Source: Eubacteriales Family XIII. Incertae Sedis bacterium
Lineage (GTDB): Bacteria; Bacillota; Clostridia; Peptostreptococcales; Anaerovoracaceae
Direction: 5' to 3'
NCBI GenBank assembly: GCA_031272365.1
Contig: JAISTX010000028.1
Coordinates: forward strand, 1-35,561
DNA: 35,561 nt
Part shown: piece by piece, positions 24,383 through 32,285 of the stretch
How positions within the stretch are numbered: the stretch's first letter is position 1
Layout: each line of letters starts with the position of its first letter
Position numbers and translations under genes: made by a program
Notes under the pieces: model-generated
Told to the model about the DNA's origin: nothing
Database searches by the model: none
The model's input: only the letters and a program-made list of their open reading frames with translations

Positions 24383-24459
24383 TTCCTTCCTATTCTACTT
24401 TATGCCCCGGCGCGGTTTTTGGTTTCGCCGCCGCAGGGGCAAACCTACATGCAGGGGGT

Positions 24460-24489
24460 ATTGTAGCACAGGTGGAGGGCGGGATGCAA
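24460..24489 (-). promoter_or_regulatory. Promoter of the acyl-CoA synthetase gene
   Basis: On the minus strand TTGCAT (24489-24484), an 18-base spacer ending in TGC, then TACAAT (24465-24460). It leaves a leader of about 70 bases with a Shine-Dalgarno, in contrast to the leaderless-type genes. Confidence 0.65.
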
Positions 24490-24587
24490 ATGCGTTTTTG
24501 CGGGGGTTGTGGGGGTGTGCGCGGGGGGCGCGCAGGGGTGTGCGCGGGGAACGCGGTATCCTGCCGGCGCTGCTGTCGGGGCAGTCG

Positions 24588-24816
24588 GGGCGACCGATCT
24601 TCAATCGAGTACGCGAGTCGCGCTGCAATCCGCAGACTCGATGCAATATCGGTAGGAAAAAGGGCTTCAGGGCGACCGATTTTCAATCGAGTCTGCGGAT
24701 TGCGATCAAATCCGCAGACTCGATGCGATATCGGTAGGAAACCAGCTCTGGGGCGACCGATCTTCAATCGAGTACGCGAGCTGAGGGGCAATCCGCGTAC
24801 TCGATGCGAAATCGGC
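24588..24816. repeat. Three tandem hairpin repeats of about 81 bp
   Basis: Copies are at 24588-24658, 24670-24741 and 24751-24816, each beginning GGGCGACCGAT and ending near ATCGG(T/C). Every copy folds: ATCGAGT pairs with ACTCGAT. In copy 2 the arms extend to a perfect 16 bp (CTGCGGATT with AATCCGCAG), and in copy 3 to a perfect 12 bp (ACGCG with CGCGT). Copy 1 joins the left arm of copy 3 type to the right arm of copy 2 type. The array ends inside the 3' end of the YjcQ-like gene. No spacers typical of CRISPR are present. Confidence 0.88.
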
Positions 24817-25051
24817 AGACACGGCCGCCGGAGGGCAGCGGTGCGTCCATATGGATGTACCGCTTGAGCGTGACGCCTTTGACCAGCCCCTCTTCAAGCA
24901 TATTCGTGATCACCGCCCGCCGGTATTCCTCCGGGATGCCGAGGGCTTCCGCGCCGATTGCTTCCTGGTCAATCATGATGCCTTCCCGCATGTACCCATA
25001 CAGCGCATTCAGTATCCGGTACTGCACTTTGAAATAATCGTTATTTGGCAT
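24764..25051 (-). CDS. YjcQ-like protein, 3' end replaced by repeat
   Basis: This is a 95-aa frame. Residues 1-65 (DYFKVQYRILNALYGYMREG, IDQEAIGAEALGIPEEYRRA, MLEEGLVKGV) look like the YjcQ family, small helical, winged-helix-like proteins common in Firmicutes prophages. The usual C-terminal beta-wing and the ITPKG-type end are missing. From about residue 79 the codons lie in tandem repeat copy 3, so the tail CRFRIEYADCPSARVLD is repeat-encoded. The ribosome site GGAGG is 7 bases before the ATG. It is probably a decaying prophage gene. Family assignment is by eye. Confidence 0.6.
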   Translation of the reverse strand: MPNNDYFKVQYRILNALYGYMREGIMIDQEAIGAEALGIPEEYRRAVITNMLEEGLVKGVTLKRYIHMDAPLPSGGRVCRFRIEYADCPSARVLD

Positions 25052-25064
25052 TTCACATCCTCCA

Positions 25065-25090
25065 AATAAAAACCGCCCCGGAGGGCGGTG
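25065..25090 (-). terminator. Intrinsic terminator after the small partner gene
   Basis: On the minus strand a 7-bp stem ACCGCCC/GGGCGGT with loop CGGA (plus-strand reading, 25073-25090) is followed by TTTTTATTT. It ends the transcript that carries the capsid-toxin and partner genes, before the YjcQ-like gene. Confidence 0.85.
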
Positions 25091-25102
25091 GTTGATATAG
25101 CG

Positions 25103-25309
25103 TTAATTCATATCACGCAGACGAAGGTCTACGTCTGCAATTTTGTCACCAAACTCGTTCGGCCAGTGATCTCGGCCAATTCCTTTCACCATGAGCAAAA
25201 CAGCAAGCTCGTCCAAAAGCGCGTCAAGATCATCACCCGCAAGTAGCGCAGCACCCTTGGGTATTTCTTTTTCGATGAACTCTCGATCCGCTTTCGTTAC
25301 GTTGATCAT
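25103..25309 (-). CDS. Small acidic protein, possible immunity partner
   Basis: This is a 68-aa protein I do not recognise. It is acidic and mostly helical by eye (EFIEKEIPKGAALLAGDDLD, ALLDELAVLLMVKGIG, DKIADVDLRLRDMN). It has a Shine-Dalgarno (GGGAGTG) and its ATG overlaps the stop of the upstream capsid-toxin gene (ATGA). The size, charge and coupling fit an immunity protein or antitoxin that neutralises the toxin domain encoded just before it. That is an inference from context; no immunity family was recognised. A terminator follows. Confidence 0.72.
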   Translation of the reverse strand: MINVTKADREFIEKEIPKGAALLAGDDLDALLDELAVLLMVKGIGRDHWPNEFGDKIADVDLRLRDMN

Positions 25310-26340
25310 TTCACTCCCAGTATTATTGTCACAATAATCTTGTCAGTAATACTTACCACGACTCTGTTGTCAAGTCCAGTATACATCACTCTTTCGTCGC
25401 CATCCACAAAATAGTGCTCTGAAACGTGCCGAGGGTTTTGCACGGTTTCAATCGCTTTTTCAATAGGCACACCTTCGCGTAACGGCAATTTCTTTTTTGG
25501 CGATAGCGCTGGATTTCCAATCACTCTACCAACCGCATGCTCACCAATATCAACAAGTTCCACACCTTCATTTGTCACAATTCCTTGGAGCGCCATCCGG
25601 CACTCGTCTGCCGTCTTTTCAAAGAGTGCGTACCCCGTCAGCGGCGTAATTTCACCTTTCTTGACAGCCCTGTTATAGCCTGTCAACATCAGGTAGTCGC
25701 GACCGTTCGCGAACTTCGCGGCATAGTAGCGGTTGAGCGTGTTCAGCGGGGAGTTTTCCGCGCCTATGCTCTCCAGCCACTCGCGGTGCTTGCGGATGCC
25801 TGTCCATACGCTCTCGGTCGCCCAGCGGTGGCCGAACTTGTATACCTGTGCCCGCTCCAGCTGGTAGCGCAGACCGGCGGCGTTGCTGAAATCCTTGTAC
25901 TGCATCCGGTACCGGGCGAGCTTGATGGACAGGTTCTCGTAGTCCGTGCCCGTCACCTTCTCCGCGCCTTCGAGCCCGGCCAGCTGCCGCTTCCAGTCGC
26001 GCATCTGCGTTTCCATCCGGCGCTGCACCTGTGTGGCCTCATAGTATGTGTATGTCTTGCCGTTGTACTCAAACGGCGGCGGGTCTATGCCCTTGAGCCT
26101 GTCATCCGTCCACGCCCGCTCCGAGATGCCCGGAAAGCCCCGCCCGGGCGTGTGTAGGGGCGACACCGCAAAGAGCGTCTTGATCTCGCCGGGCCCGGAG
26201 CTCCGCCCGGGCGTGTAGGGGCGACCTGTGGTCGCCCGGAGGGGCTGGCCGCCACAATAGGGTGCGCCGTGTGATGGAAGGCTGGGCAGCCTGTGCAGCA
26301 AAACCGCGTTTCTGTGGACAAAAATCCGCGCTTTGTGCAT
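25306..26340 (-). CDS. Phage minor-capsid C-terminus fused to a possible nuclease toxin, 5' truncated
   Basis: This is a 344-codon frame. Residues 74-170 (RLKGIDPPPFEYNGKTYTYY, QVQRRMETQMRDWKRQL, MQYKDFSNAAGLRYQLERAQ) match the C-terminal end of Firmicutes phage minor capsid protein 2. Residues 240-344 look like a BECR-type (barnase/EndoU/colicin/RelE-like) domain: EHAVGRVIGN, a GVPIEKAIETVQNP helix, then strands HYFVDGDERVMYTG, RVVVSI and IIVTII. Residues 1-73 are encoded by dispersed repeats and have no Shine-Dalgarno, so the true 5' end of the phage gene is lost. The stop overlaps the small partner gene. Family calls are by eye. Confidence 0.65.
   Translation of the reverse strand: MHKARIFVHRNAVLLHRLPSLPSHGAPYCGGQPLRATTGRPYTPGRSSGPGEIKTLFAVSPLHTPGRGFPGISERAWTDDRLKGIDPPPFEYNGKTYTYYEATQVQRRMETQMRDWKRQLAGLEGAEKVTGTDYENLSIKLARYRMQYKDFSNAAGLRYQLERAQVYKFGHRWATESVWTGIRKHREWLESIGAENSPLNTLNRYYAAKFANGRDYLMLTGYNRAVKKGEITPLTGYALFEKTADECRMALQGIVTNEGVELVDIGEHAVGRVIGNPALSPKKKLPLREGVPIEKAIETVQNPRHVSEHYFVDGDERVMYTGLDNRVVVSITDKIIVTIILGVK
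26140..26243. repeat. Dispersed palindromes, family C (GTAGGGGCGAC type)
   Basis: CGCCCGGGCGTG(TG)TAGGGGCGAC occurs at about 26142-26163 and 26208-26232. The second copy continues as CTGTGGTCGCCCG, a palindrome partner of GGGCGAC. The two copies form the 5' part of the capsid-toxin frame and mark where the phage gene was broken. Confidence 0.75.
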
Positions 26341-26551
26341 GCAAACGAGGAGTGCTGGCTTGAAAAATGCGGATTGTTTATATAGGAACAGGGCGTAGTG
26401 ATAGAAATATGGATTTTATTTCCATCAAGCTGCACACAGCGTGGTTTTTTGTCCAGATAAGGGCGGATTTGCTGCGACCAAGGGCGGATTTGCTGCGACC
26501 AGGGGTCGGCGTCCCCTGCGGGCGGGCGAACGCAGTTCGCCCCTACGATTT
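26341..26551. repeat. Intergenic region with tandem 21-bp repeat and a palindrome
   Basis: A 21-base unit AGGGCGGATTTGCTGCGACC+A is repeated exactly at 26460-26480 and 26481-26501. A palindrome GGGCGAACGCAGTTCGCCC lies near 26522-26541 and is followed by CTACG, the same GTAGGGGCG-type family inverted. No gene is seen. Confidence 0.75.
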
Positions 26552-28678
26552 TCATAGGGCGCCGAAGAGGTTTTTGGGGTCTATGGCGCGCTTGACCTGC
26601 TGCATGGCGGCGACGCCTTCCGCGCCGTACTGGGTCTCGAGCAGGGCGGACTTGAGGCGGCCGGTCCCGTGCTCCGCGCTGACGGATCCGCCCATTGCCA
26701 CGACGCGGGTGGCCCAGCCTGCGGCCAGCTCCTTGGCTTTTTCATACTCCCCCGCTGTCTTCGGGAGCAGGTTGACATGTAGGTGGTCGTTGCCGATGTG
26801 GCCCCAGATCGCAGACTCGACGCCGGCTTCCGCCGGTTCCTTCAGGTAGAAGGAGAGGGCCTCGGCCATCCGGCCCGGCGGGACGGCGAAGTCCGTCGCG
26901 AGCTTCGTGATGCCCGGCGCCGTGCGCTGGCGCTCCGCGACCAGTGCGTTCACGCTCTCGGGGATCGAATGCCGGAAAGCTGTCATGCGCGCGCGTCCCG
27001 CCATGTCCCACGCGAACCAGGTATCGCGCAGGTCTCCTCCGAGGCTTTCGAACAGGGCGGAGACCTTCCGCAGCGCGGGCGCCGCCGTGCCGGGTGCCCC
27101 GTGTAGTTCGACGTAGACTGAGGCGGTCGCGCCCGCAGGGATGTGCGCATCTGCGGCGGCGCCCCCGGCGATCCGCATGGCGTCCCGGATGCGCATGGCT
27201 TCCCGCCCGACGTATTCGATGGCGGCGACACGGGCGCCGGGTACGCCTGGGGTATTAGCGGCATCGCCGGTGCCCCCACCGCCGAAGGGGCCGCCGGGGC
27301 CGCCGTCGACGAAGGATCTGCCGGGACTGCCAACGCAGGAGGAGTCGCCGGAGCCGCCAGCACTGCCAGCGCTGCCTAAGAAATCGCCGGGAGCGTTAGC
27401 GCCGCCGCCGAAGGGGAGGGCGCGCACCCCCTGGACAAACCGCAGGGCGGCCAGCGCCCCCCGCGCTTCCAACAAGGCGCCGTCGTCTGGGCTGCCGGCG
27501 GTTTCGCCGCTGCTGTCACCGCCGCCGCTGCCGCCCGCGCGGAAGAAGAACGTCGCGCACCAGATTTCCAAAGGCTTCGGGCAGAGGGCAATCTCCAGCT
27601 CCGAGACCGCGCCCAGCGTCCCGCCTGACCCGATGAACAGGTCCACGGCGTCCATGCCCTCCGCGCAAAAATACCCCGCCGCGTTTTTCACTGCCGGCAT
27701 CCGATACCCCGGCAGTTCCAGCTGAATGGGCTCCCCGGCGCCCACTGGGTAGATGCCGCCCTGCGGCTGAGATAAAGGTGCCGCCGCCGCCGCGCCTCTG
27801 GGGCTGGCTCCGCCCGGCTCCACCGGTGCCATCGCCGCCGCGCCCGCAGCCACAGCCGCCGCGCCCCCGGGGCTGGCTCCGCCCGGCTCCACCGGTGCCA
27901 TCGCCGCTGCGCCTGCATCGGCGGAAGCGACCTCGCCCGGCAGCGGCGCAGCCTGCGAAGGCTGCGGCATGGCCGGCTCCAGTGCCAGCGCCAGCCCCTC
28001 CGCCCGCTGCTCCCCGCGCCGGAGCGCGAGCCGCCGCCCGTCCGGCAGCACGACGCGCAGCCCCACGATGTGCTGACGCACCGGGCCATACAAGTATGTG
28101 AGTGCCCCCGAGGCGTTGGTCGCGGCCATGCCCCCGAGCGTCGCCGTGTCCTCCGTCGGGTCCGGCGGGAAAAATAGGTCGGGCGCCCCCCGCGCGATCT
28201 CCGCCCGCAGACGCGAGAGCACCGCGCCGGGTCCCACGCACATCGTCGCCGAAGGGGGGAAGTCGCCCCCGCCAGTATCCGCGCCGGGCCCCACGCACAT
28301 CGTCGCCGAAGGGGGGAACCCGCCTCCTCCGGCATCCGAGCCGGCCCCCTCGCGCGTCACAGCCGGGCGGCAATCCGCCCCAGACCCCGACCCCGCGCCC
28401 GCGCGTACCACCGGCCCGATCCGGTCCATGCGCGAGAGGTTCACGACGATCCCGCCGAAGGGGACGGCCCCGCCCGCGATGCCCGTCCGCCCGCCCTGGA
28501 TCGTCACGGGGATCCCGGCGGCGTAGGCCCGCGCGAGGATGGCTGCCAAAGCGTCCTCGTCCTGAGGGAAAGCGATCCCCTCCGCGTGCCCAATGAGGCG
28601 CGATTCGTCGCGCAAAAAATCGGAGTGCGCGTCCGAAAGGGGCATCACGCCGTCCGGGAGCGTATGCATCGGGATCAC
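26552..28678 (-). CDS. FAD-linked oxidase (GlcD / D-2-hydroxyacid dehydrogenase type) with low-complexity insertions
   Basis: This is a 708-aa flavoprotein, about 230 residues longer than usual. The FAD-binding PCMH domain has IPVTIQGGRTGIAGGAVPFG (56-75), DLFFPPDPTEDTATLGGMAA and ATNASGALTYLYG. The C-terminal domain has WGHIGNDHLHVNLLP (metal/substrate His) and SAEHGTGRLKSALLE ending IDPKNLFGAL. It probably oxidises a 2-hydroxy acid; the substrate is unknown. The extra length comes from Gly/Ala/Pro/Ser-rich inserts at loops, two of them with tandem duplications (see 27800-27937 and 28233-28346). The GTG at 28678 overlaps the DUF2889 stop (GTGA). Confidence 0.9.
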   Translation of the reverse strand: MIPMHTLPDGVMPLSDAHSDFLRDESRLIGHAEGIAFPQDEDALAAILARAYAAGIPVTIQGGRTGIAGGAVPFGGIVVNLSRMDRIGPVVRAGAGSGSGADCRPAVTREGAGSDAGGGGFPPSATMCVGPGADTGGGDFPPSATMCVGPGAVLSRLRAEIARGAPDLFFPPDPTEDTATLGGMAATNASGALTYLYGPVRQHIVGLRVVLPDGRRLALRRGEQRAEGLALALEPAMPQPSQAAPLPGEVASADAGAAAMAPVEPGGASPGGAAAVAAGAAAMAPVEPGGASPRGAAAAAPLSQPQGGIYPVGAGEPIQLELPGYRMPAVKNAAGYFCAEGMDAVDLFIGSGGTLGAVSELEIALCPKPLEIWCATFFFRAGGSGGGDSSGETAGSPDDGALLEARGALAALRFVQGVRALPFGGGANAPGDFLGSAGSAGGSGDSSCVGSPGRSFVDGGPGGPFGGGGTGDAANTPGVPGARVAAIEYVGREAMRIRDAMRIAGGAAADAHIPAGATASVYVELHGAPGTAAPALRKVSALFESLGGDLRDTWFAWDMAGRARMTAFRHSIPESVNALVAERQRTAPGITKLATDFAVPPGRMAEALSFYLKEPAEAGVESAIWGHIGNDHLHVNLLPKTAGEYEKAKELAAGWATRVVAMGGSVSAEHGTGRLKSALLETQYGAEGVAAMQQVKRAIDPKNLFGAL
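27800..27937. repeat. 69-bp coding tandem duplication in the FAD oxidase
   Basis: GGGGCTGGCTCCGCCCGGCT and what follows is repeated with a period of 69 bases (starts at 27800 and 27869). It encodes two copies of AAAMAPVEPGGASP plus an Ala/Gly spacer (23 residues per unit). The period is a multiple of three, so the frame is kept. Confidence 0.85.
28233..28346. repeat. 57-bp coding tandem duplication in the FAD domain
   Basis: CCCACGCACATCGTCGCCGA occurs twice with a period of 57 bases (28233 and 28290). It encodes FPPSATMCVGPGA twice (residues 121-133 and 140-152), duplicating the VGPGA turn that normally occurs once before the FAD contact region. Confidence 0.85.
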
Positions 28679-29529
28679 GCAGAAGGCGGCGGCTGGGACT
28701 CCGCCCAGACGTCGCCGGACTCGTCGGCGAGGTCGCAGAGCAGGTCGAAGAGGTGGGAGCAGCCTTCGGCCCCCGCCGTCAGCTCCGCGAGGTCGCCCTT
28801 GCCGAGCGGGAGGGACAGCCCCACAAGGCCGTCCGCGAGGCCGCCGCAGGAAAAGCAGATGCCCATCGGCGCCCGCTTGAACGTCGCGCCGGAGGACAGG
28901 ATCTCGCCCGACGCGGCCGACGCCGCGAAGCGCACGTGCATCTCGTGGAAGCTGTCGCTCAAGGCGCCGGAGACGAGGATCAGCCCCGCCGCCGGGTCGC
29001 GCTCGATCAGGAAGGTCTTGTATCGGTTGAAGATCCCGCGCGTCCGCCGGTACGCGCCCGCGTACTGCATCCAGGTCTCCTCATCCTCGTGCGGGTGGGA
29101 ATACGCGCGGCACCCCCCCACGTAAACCTCGTCGAAAAAATCGTCGTAGGCCTTGTCGTCCGCGAACCCGCGCTCCGGGAGCAGGTAGGTCTCCGCCTGC
29201 ACCAGCCCCCGCACGCAGTCGCGCACAATGCGCACGATGCGCTTCGGCATGATGCCGCCCACGTCCTCGGGAAATTTGAACGACAGGTAGGCCTCCCTGT
29301 CGAGCATGGACTCCGGGAAGGGCTCCCGGCCGCAGACCATGCCCGGGGCCGGCCGCGAGACCTCCCACTGCCCGCCCAAGATGCGGAAGCTCCCCGCGTC
29401 CACCGTCATCTCCGCCATGTACTCCGCCTTGTGCGAAAGGTAGGTCGTCGACGTGCGCACCACGCCGCCGTCCTCCCGCAAGAAACTGCTGAAAACCATC
29501 CCGTTATTCAATATTTCGTTGCCTTGCAT
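28675..29529 (-). CDS. DUF2889-like protein
   Basis: This is 284 aa. The C-terminal GLADGLVGLSLPLGKG and TAGAEGCSHLFDLL segments (Gly-Cys-x-His-Leu) resemble the conserved end of DUF2889 proteins, with a central region holding FHEMHVRFA. The function is not known. The ATG at 29529 has GGAGG 9 bases upstream. It is translationally coupled to the FAD-linked oxidase (GTGA overlap), so the two probably act on related substrates or form one pathway. A TATAAT-like box is upstream at 29553-29558 (minus) without a clear -35. Confidence 0.75.
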   Translation of the reverse strand: MQGNEILNNGMVFSSFLREDGGVVRTSTTYLSHKAEYMAEMTVDAGSFRILGGQWEVSRPAPGMVCGREPFPESMLDREAYLSFKFPEDVGGIMPKRIVRIVRDCVRGLVQAETYLLPERGFADDKAYDDFFDEVYVGGCRAYSHPHEDEETWMQYAGAYRRTRGIFNRYKTFLIERDPAAGLILVSGALSDSFHEMHVRFAASAASGEILSSGATFKRAPMGICFSCGGLADGLVGLSLPLGKGDLAELTAGAEGCSHLFDLLCDLADESGDVWAESQPPPSA

Positions 29530-29608
29530 TGCGTCCTGCCTCCGTTTTTTTCATTATATAATAATTTGCGCCAATTTTCCGCGTCGCTTCCCAACCGCGT
29601 TGCAATCG

Positions 29609-29617
29609 TGCTAAAAT
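29609..29617 (+). promoter_or_regulatory. Extended -10 promoter of the SPFH gene
   Basis: TGC-TAAAAT at 29609-29617 is an extended -10 with no good -35. It leaves a leader of about 45 bases with AAAGGGGAGAG just before the ATG at 29669. Confidence 0.5.
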
Positions 29618-29668
29618 ACTACCAAGCAGTTTCATCTATTACCTCAGCGAAATGGAAAGGGGAGAGTT

Positions 29669-31087
29669 ATGGGTTTCATACAGGCAATCGTGGGCGCCGT
29701 CGGCGGCGACCTCGGGGATCAATGGAAGGACTTTCTGATACCGCCGGCGAGCACGCCGGACACGGCGGGCATCGTCTGCGCCGTGAAGAAGTCGCAGGAC
29801 GCGGGGCGCGGCTCCAACGTCCACGGCAGCGACAACGTCATCACGAACGGCTCGACGGTCGTCGTGCCGGAGGGCTACGCGGCCGTGACGTTCGACAACG
29901 GCGGCCTGACGAATTTCGTCGCGCAGCCGGGCGGCTATATCTATTCGTCGGACAACGTCGCGTCGTCGTCGTTCTTCTCCGGCGGCGGGCTCATCGAGGC
30001 CGTCATCAAAAACTCGTGGGAGCGCTTCAAATACGGCGGCATCCCGGCCGCGCAGCAGATGGTCTTCTACGTGAATTTGAAAGAGATACCGAATAATAAA
30101 TTTGGCACGAAAGCCCCGATTTATTGGGATGACGCCTACCTGAACGCCCAGGTCGGCGCGATCACGCGCGGCACGTACACGCTGAAGATCACGGACCCGA
30201 TCCTGTTTGTGAAGCAGTTCGTCCCGCTCCAGTACCTGCAGCCGAACGCGGGGCCGTTCGACTTCGCGGACCCGAACAACGACGCGGGCGACCAGCTCTA
30301 CAACGAGGTCATCGCCTCGCTGTCGGAGGCGCTGTCCAACTACACGAATGACCCGAGCAAGGGCAACCGCATGTCGAAGATCCAGAGCGACAGCCTCGGC
30401 TTCGCGGCGTCGCTGTCGGAGGTGGTCGAGCGGGTCTACACGTGGAAGAGCGGGCGCGGCCTCGAGATCATCCGCGTGGCGCTGCAGGCGATCGAATACG
30501 ACGAGAACACGACGAAGCTCCTCGCGGACGTGCAGGCGGCCGACGCGCTGTCCGGTTCGCGCGGCAATTCGTTCTTGCAGCAAAGCGTAGCGCGCGGGAT
30601 GCAGGCCGCCGGGGAAAACCCGAACGGCGCCGGCGCGCTCGGCATCGGCATGATGGGCATGGGCATGAGCGCGGCTGGCGTGATGGGCGCCGGGCTGCAG
30701 CAGCCCAATATCCCGCCGGCGGGCAACCCGTTCACGCAGCAGCAGGCGCCGCAGCAGGGCTACCCGCAGCAGGGCGTGCCCCCGCAGCAAGGCTACCCGC
30801 AGCAGGGCTACCCGCAGCAAGGCTACCCGCAGCAGGGCGTGCCGCCGCAGGGCTACCCGCAGCAAGGCGTGCCGCCGCAGGGCTACCCGCAGCAGGGCCA
30901 GGCGCCCCCGCAGCAGGCTGCCCCCGCCCCGGAAGCGCCAGCCCCGGCGCCCGCAGCCCCCGCAGCGGCCCCGGCCGGCGCGGAGGACCCCTACGAGAAG
31001 CTCGCGAAGCTCAAAGGGCTGCTGGACCAGAATGTGATCTCGCAGGCGGACTTCGACGCGGCCAAGGCGAAGCTGCTCGGGCTGTGA
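29669..31087 (+). CDS. SPFH-domain protein with PQG-repeat linker and SHOCT tail
   Basis: This is 472 aa. Residues 1-300 resemble the YdjI-type SPFH family ([60 protein letters not shown], and a long helix near 245-290). A Gly/Met-rich stretch follows, then a linker at about 356-414 with six GYPQQ and three GVPPQ units, and a C-terminal SHOCT motif ([33 protein letters not shown]). SPFH proteins form membrane-associated rings or scaffolds; Bacillus YdjI sits with a PspA-like and a zinc-ribbon protein. The zinc-ribbon genes follow directly here. Confidence 0.88.
   Translation: MGFIQAIVGAVGGDLGDQWKDFLIPPASTPDTAGIVCAVKKSQDAGRGSNVHGSDNVITNGSTVVVPEGYAAVTFDNGGLTNFVAQPGGYIYSSDNVASSSFFSGGGLIEAVIKNSWERFKYGGIPAAQQMVFYVNLKEIPNNKFGTKAPIYWDDAYLNAQVGAITRGTYTLKITDPILFVKQFVPLQYLQPNAGPFDFADPNNDAGDQLYNEVIASLSEALSNYTNDPSKGNRMSKIQSDSLGFAASLSEVVERVYTWKSGRGLEIIRVALQAIEYDENTTKLLADVQAADALSGSRGNSFLQQSVARGMQAAGENPNGAGALGIGMMGMGMSAAGVMGAGLQQPNIPPAGNPFTQQQAPQQGYPQQGVPPQQGYPQQGYPQQGYPQQGVPPQGYPQQGVPPQGYPQQGQAPPQQAAPAPEAPAPAPAAPAAAPAGAEDPYEKLAKLKGLLDQNVISQADFDAAKAKLLGL
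30737..30912 (+). repeat. 15-bp coding repeats ([10 protein letters not shown])
   Basis: Tandem units GGCTACCCGCAGCAG and GGCGTGCCCCCGCAG (with variants) encode six GYPQQ and three GVPPQ. Each unit is 15 bases, so length can change without frameshift. Confidence 0.85.
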
Positions 31088-31109
31088 TGGAGGGAGGCAA
31101 CAAAGCAAT

Positions 31110-32270
31110 ATGACGGAACCGATCATCGTCGACACAAACACGGGGAAGAAGGACGGGCAGAACAAATGCCCGAACTGCGGCTCGACCGACGTGACGCTCC
31201 AGCCCGGGACGGGCAAGCTGCGGTGCAACTACTGCCGCACCGTGTTCGACCCGCCCAAGCTGGAGGGCTTCAAGGACGCCGACGAGCTCGAGGGCGAGGT
31301 CGTCGGCAGCGGCGCGGCGGACATCTCGCAGCCGGACAACACCCAGGTCACCATCAAATGCCAAGGCTGCGGCGCGGAGGTCGTGATCGACGTGACCGAG
31401 TCGATGAACGCCCGCTGCCACTGGTGCCGCGAGTACCTCTCGGTCGAAAACCAGATCCCCAACGGGGCGGTGCCCGACAGCGTGCTGCCGTTCCTCTTGA
31501 GCAAGCAGCAGGCCCAGGCGAAGATCGCGGAGTTTGTGAAGCAGCGCTCGTTCTTCGCGAACAAGACCTTCAAGCGGGAGTTCACGACGAACAACATCCT
31601 CGGCGTCTACCTGCCCTACCTCGTCGTTGACGCGAACACGCACAGCCGGCTCGAGGGCTTCGGCGGCCGCGTCGTGCGGACGTACACGCGCGGCTCCGGC
31701 GACAGCAAGCAGACGTACTACGACATCGACGTCTACAACGTCGGGCGCGACTTCGACCTCGCGATCAGCGGCCTGACGGTCGAGGGCAGCGCGGACAAGC
31801 GCAACATCAACGCGCTTGCAAACACGACGAACGTCATCAACGCCATCATGCCGTTCGACGTCGAAAACTCGGTGCCGTACAACGGCAATTATTTAAAGGG
31901 GTTCACCTCGGAGCGGCGCGACACGAACGTCGACGACCTCCGGCCGCTCGCGGAGGCGCAGATCGGCGACATCGCCCGCTACCAGGCCAACCAGACGGCG
32001 GCGGGCTACAACGCCGGCATCCGCTGGGACCAGGAGAAGGTGGACCTGAAAGGGACGCAGTGGCGGTCGGCCTACCTGCCCGTCTGGCTCTACTCCTACC
32101 TGGAGGTCAAGAGCAGCGGCAAGCGGCTTTTGCACTACGTCGCGGTCAACGCGCGCACCGGCGAGACGATGGGCTCCGTGCCCGTCAACCTCTCGCGGCT
32201 GTGGGCCATCTCGATCATCGCGGAGGTGCTCAGCATCTTCGGCATCTACCTGATCAATGTATTTCGATGA
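31110..32270 (+). CDS. Double zinc-ribbon membrane protein (YdjG-like)
   Basis: This is 386 aa. It has two zinc ribbons: Cys 20, 23, 39, 42 (CPNCGS...CNYC) and Cys 84, 87, 103, 106 (CQGC...CHWC). A conserved soluble body follows (FKREFTTNNILGVYLPYLVV, INAIMPFDVENSVPYNGNYL, WRSAYLPVWLYSYL, LHYVAVNARTGETMGSVPV) and a hydrophobic end (WAISIIAEVLSIFGIYLI). It resembles YdjG-type proteins that accompany SPFH genes. It stops after the first C-terminal TM, whereas its paralogue at 32622 continues. The missing part matches the next small gene. Confidence 0.85.
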   Translation: MTEPIIVDTNTGKKDGQNKCPNCGSTDVTLQPGTGKLRCNYCRTVFDPPKLEGFKDADELEGEVVGSGAADISQPDNTQVTIKCQGCGAEVVIDVTESMNARCHWCREYLSVENQIPNGAVPDSVLPFLLSKQQAQAKIAEFVKQRSFFANKTFKREFTTNNILGVYLPYLVVDANTHSRLEGFGGRVVRTYTRGSGDSKQTYYDIDVYNVGRDFDLAISGLTVEGSADKRNINALANTTNVINAIMPFDVENSVPYNGNYLKGFTSERRDTNVDDLRPLAEAQIGDIARYQANQTAAGYNAGIRWDQEKVDLKGTQWRSAYLPVWLYSYLEVKSSGKRLLHYVAVNARTGETMGSVPVNLSRLWAISIIAEVLSIFGIYLINVFR

Positions 32271-32285
32271 AGGAAGGGGAACGAT

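Noticed and set aside
24588..24816. CRISPR array
   Set aside because: The units are palindromic and differ from each other, and there are no unique spacers of even length and no cas genes.
26102..26555. Additional small genes in the repeat region at 26100-26550
   Set aside because: The frames are made of dispersed repeats, have no ribosome site and show no protein-like composition.
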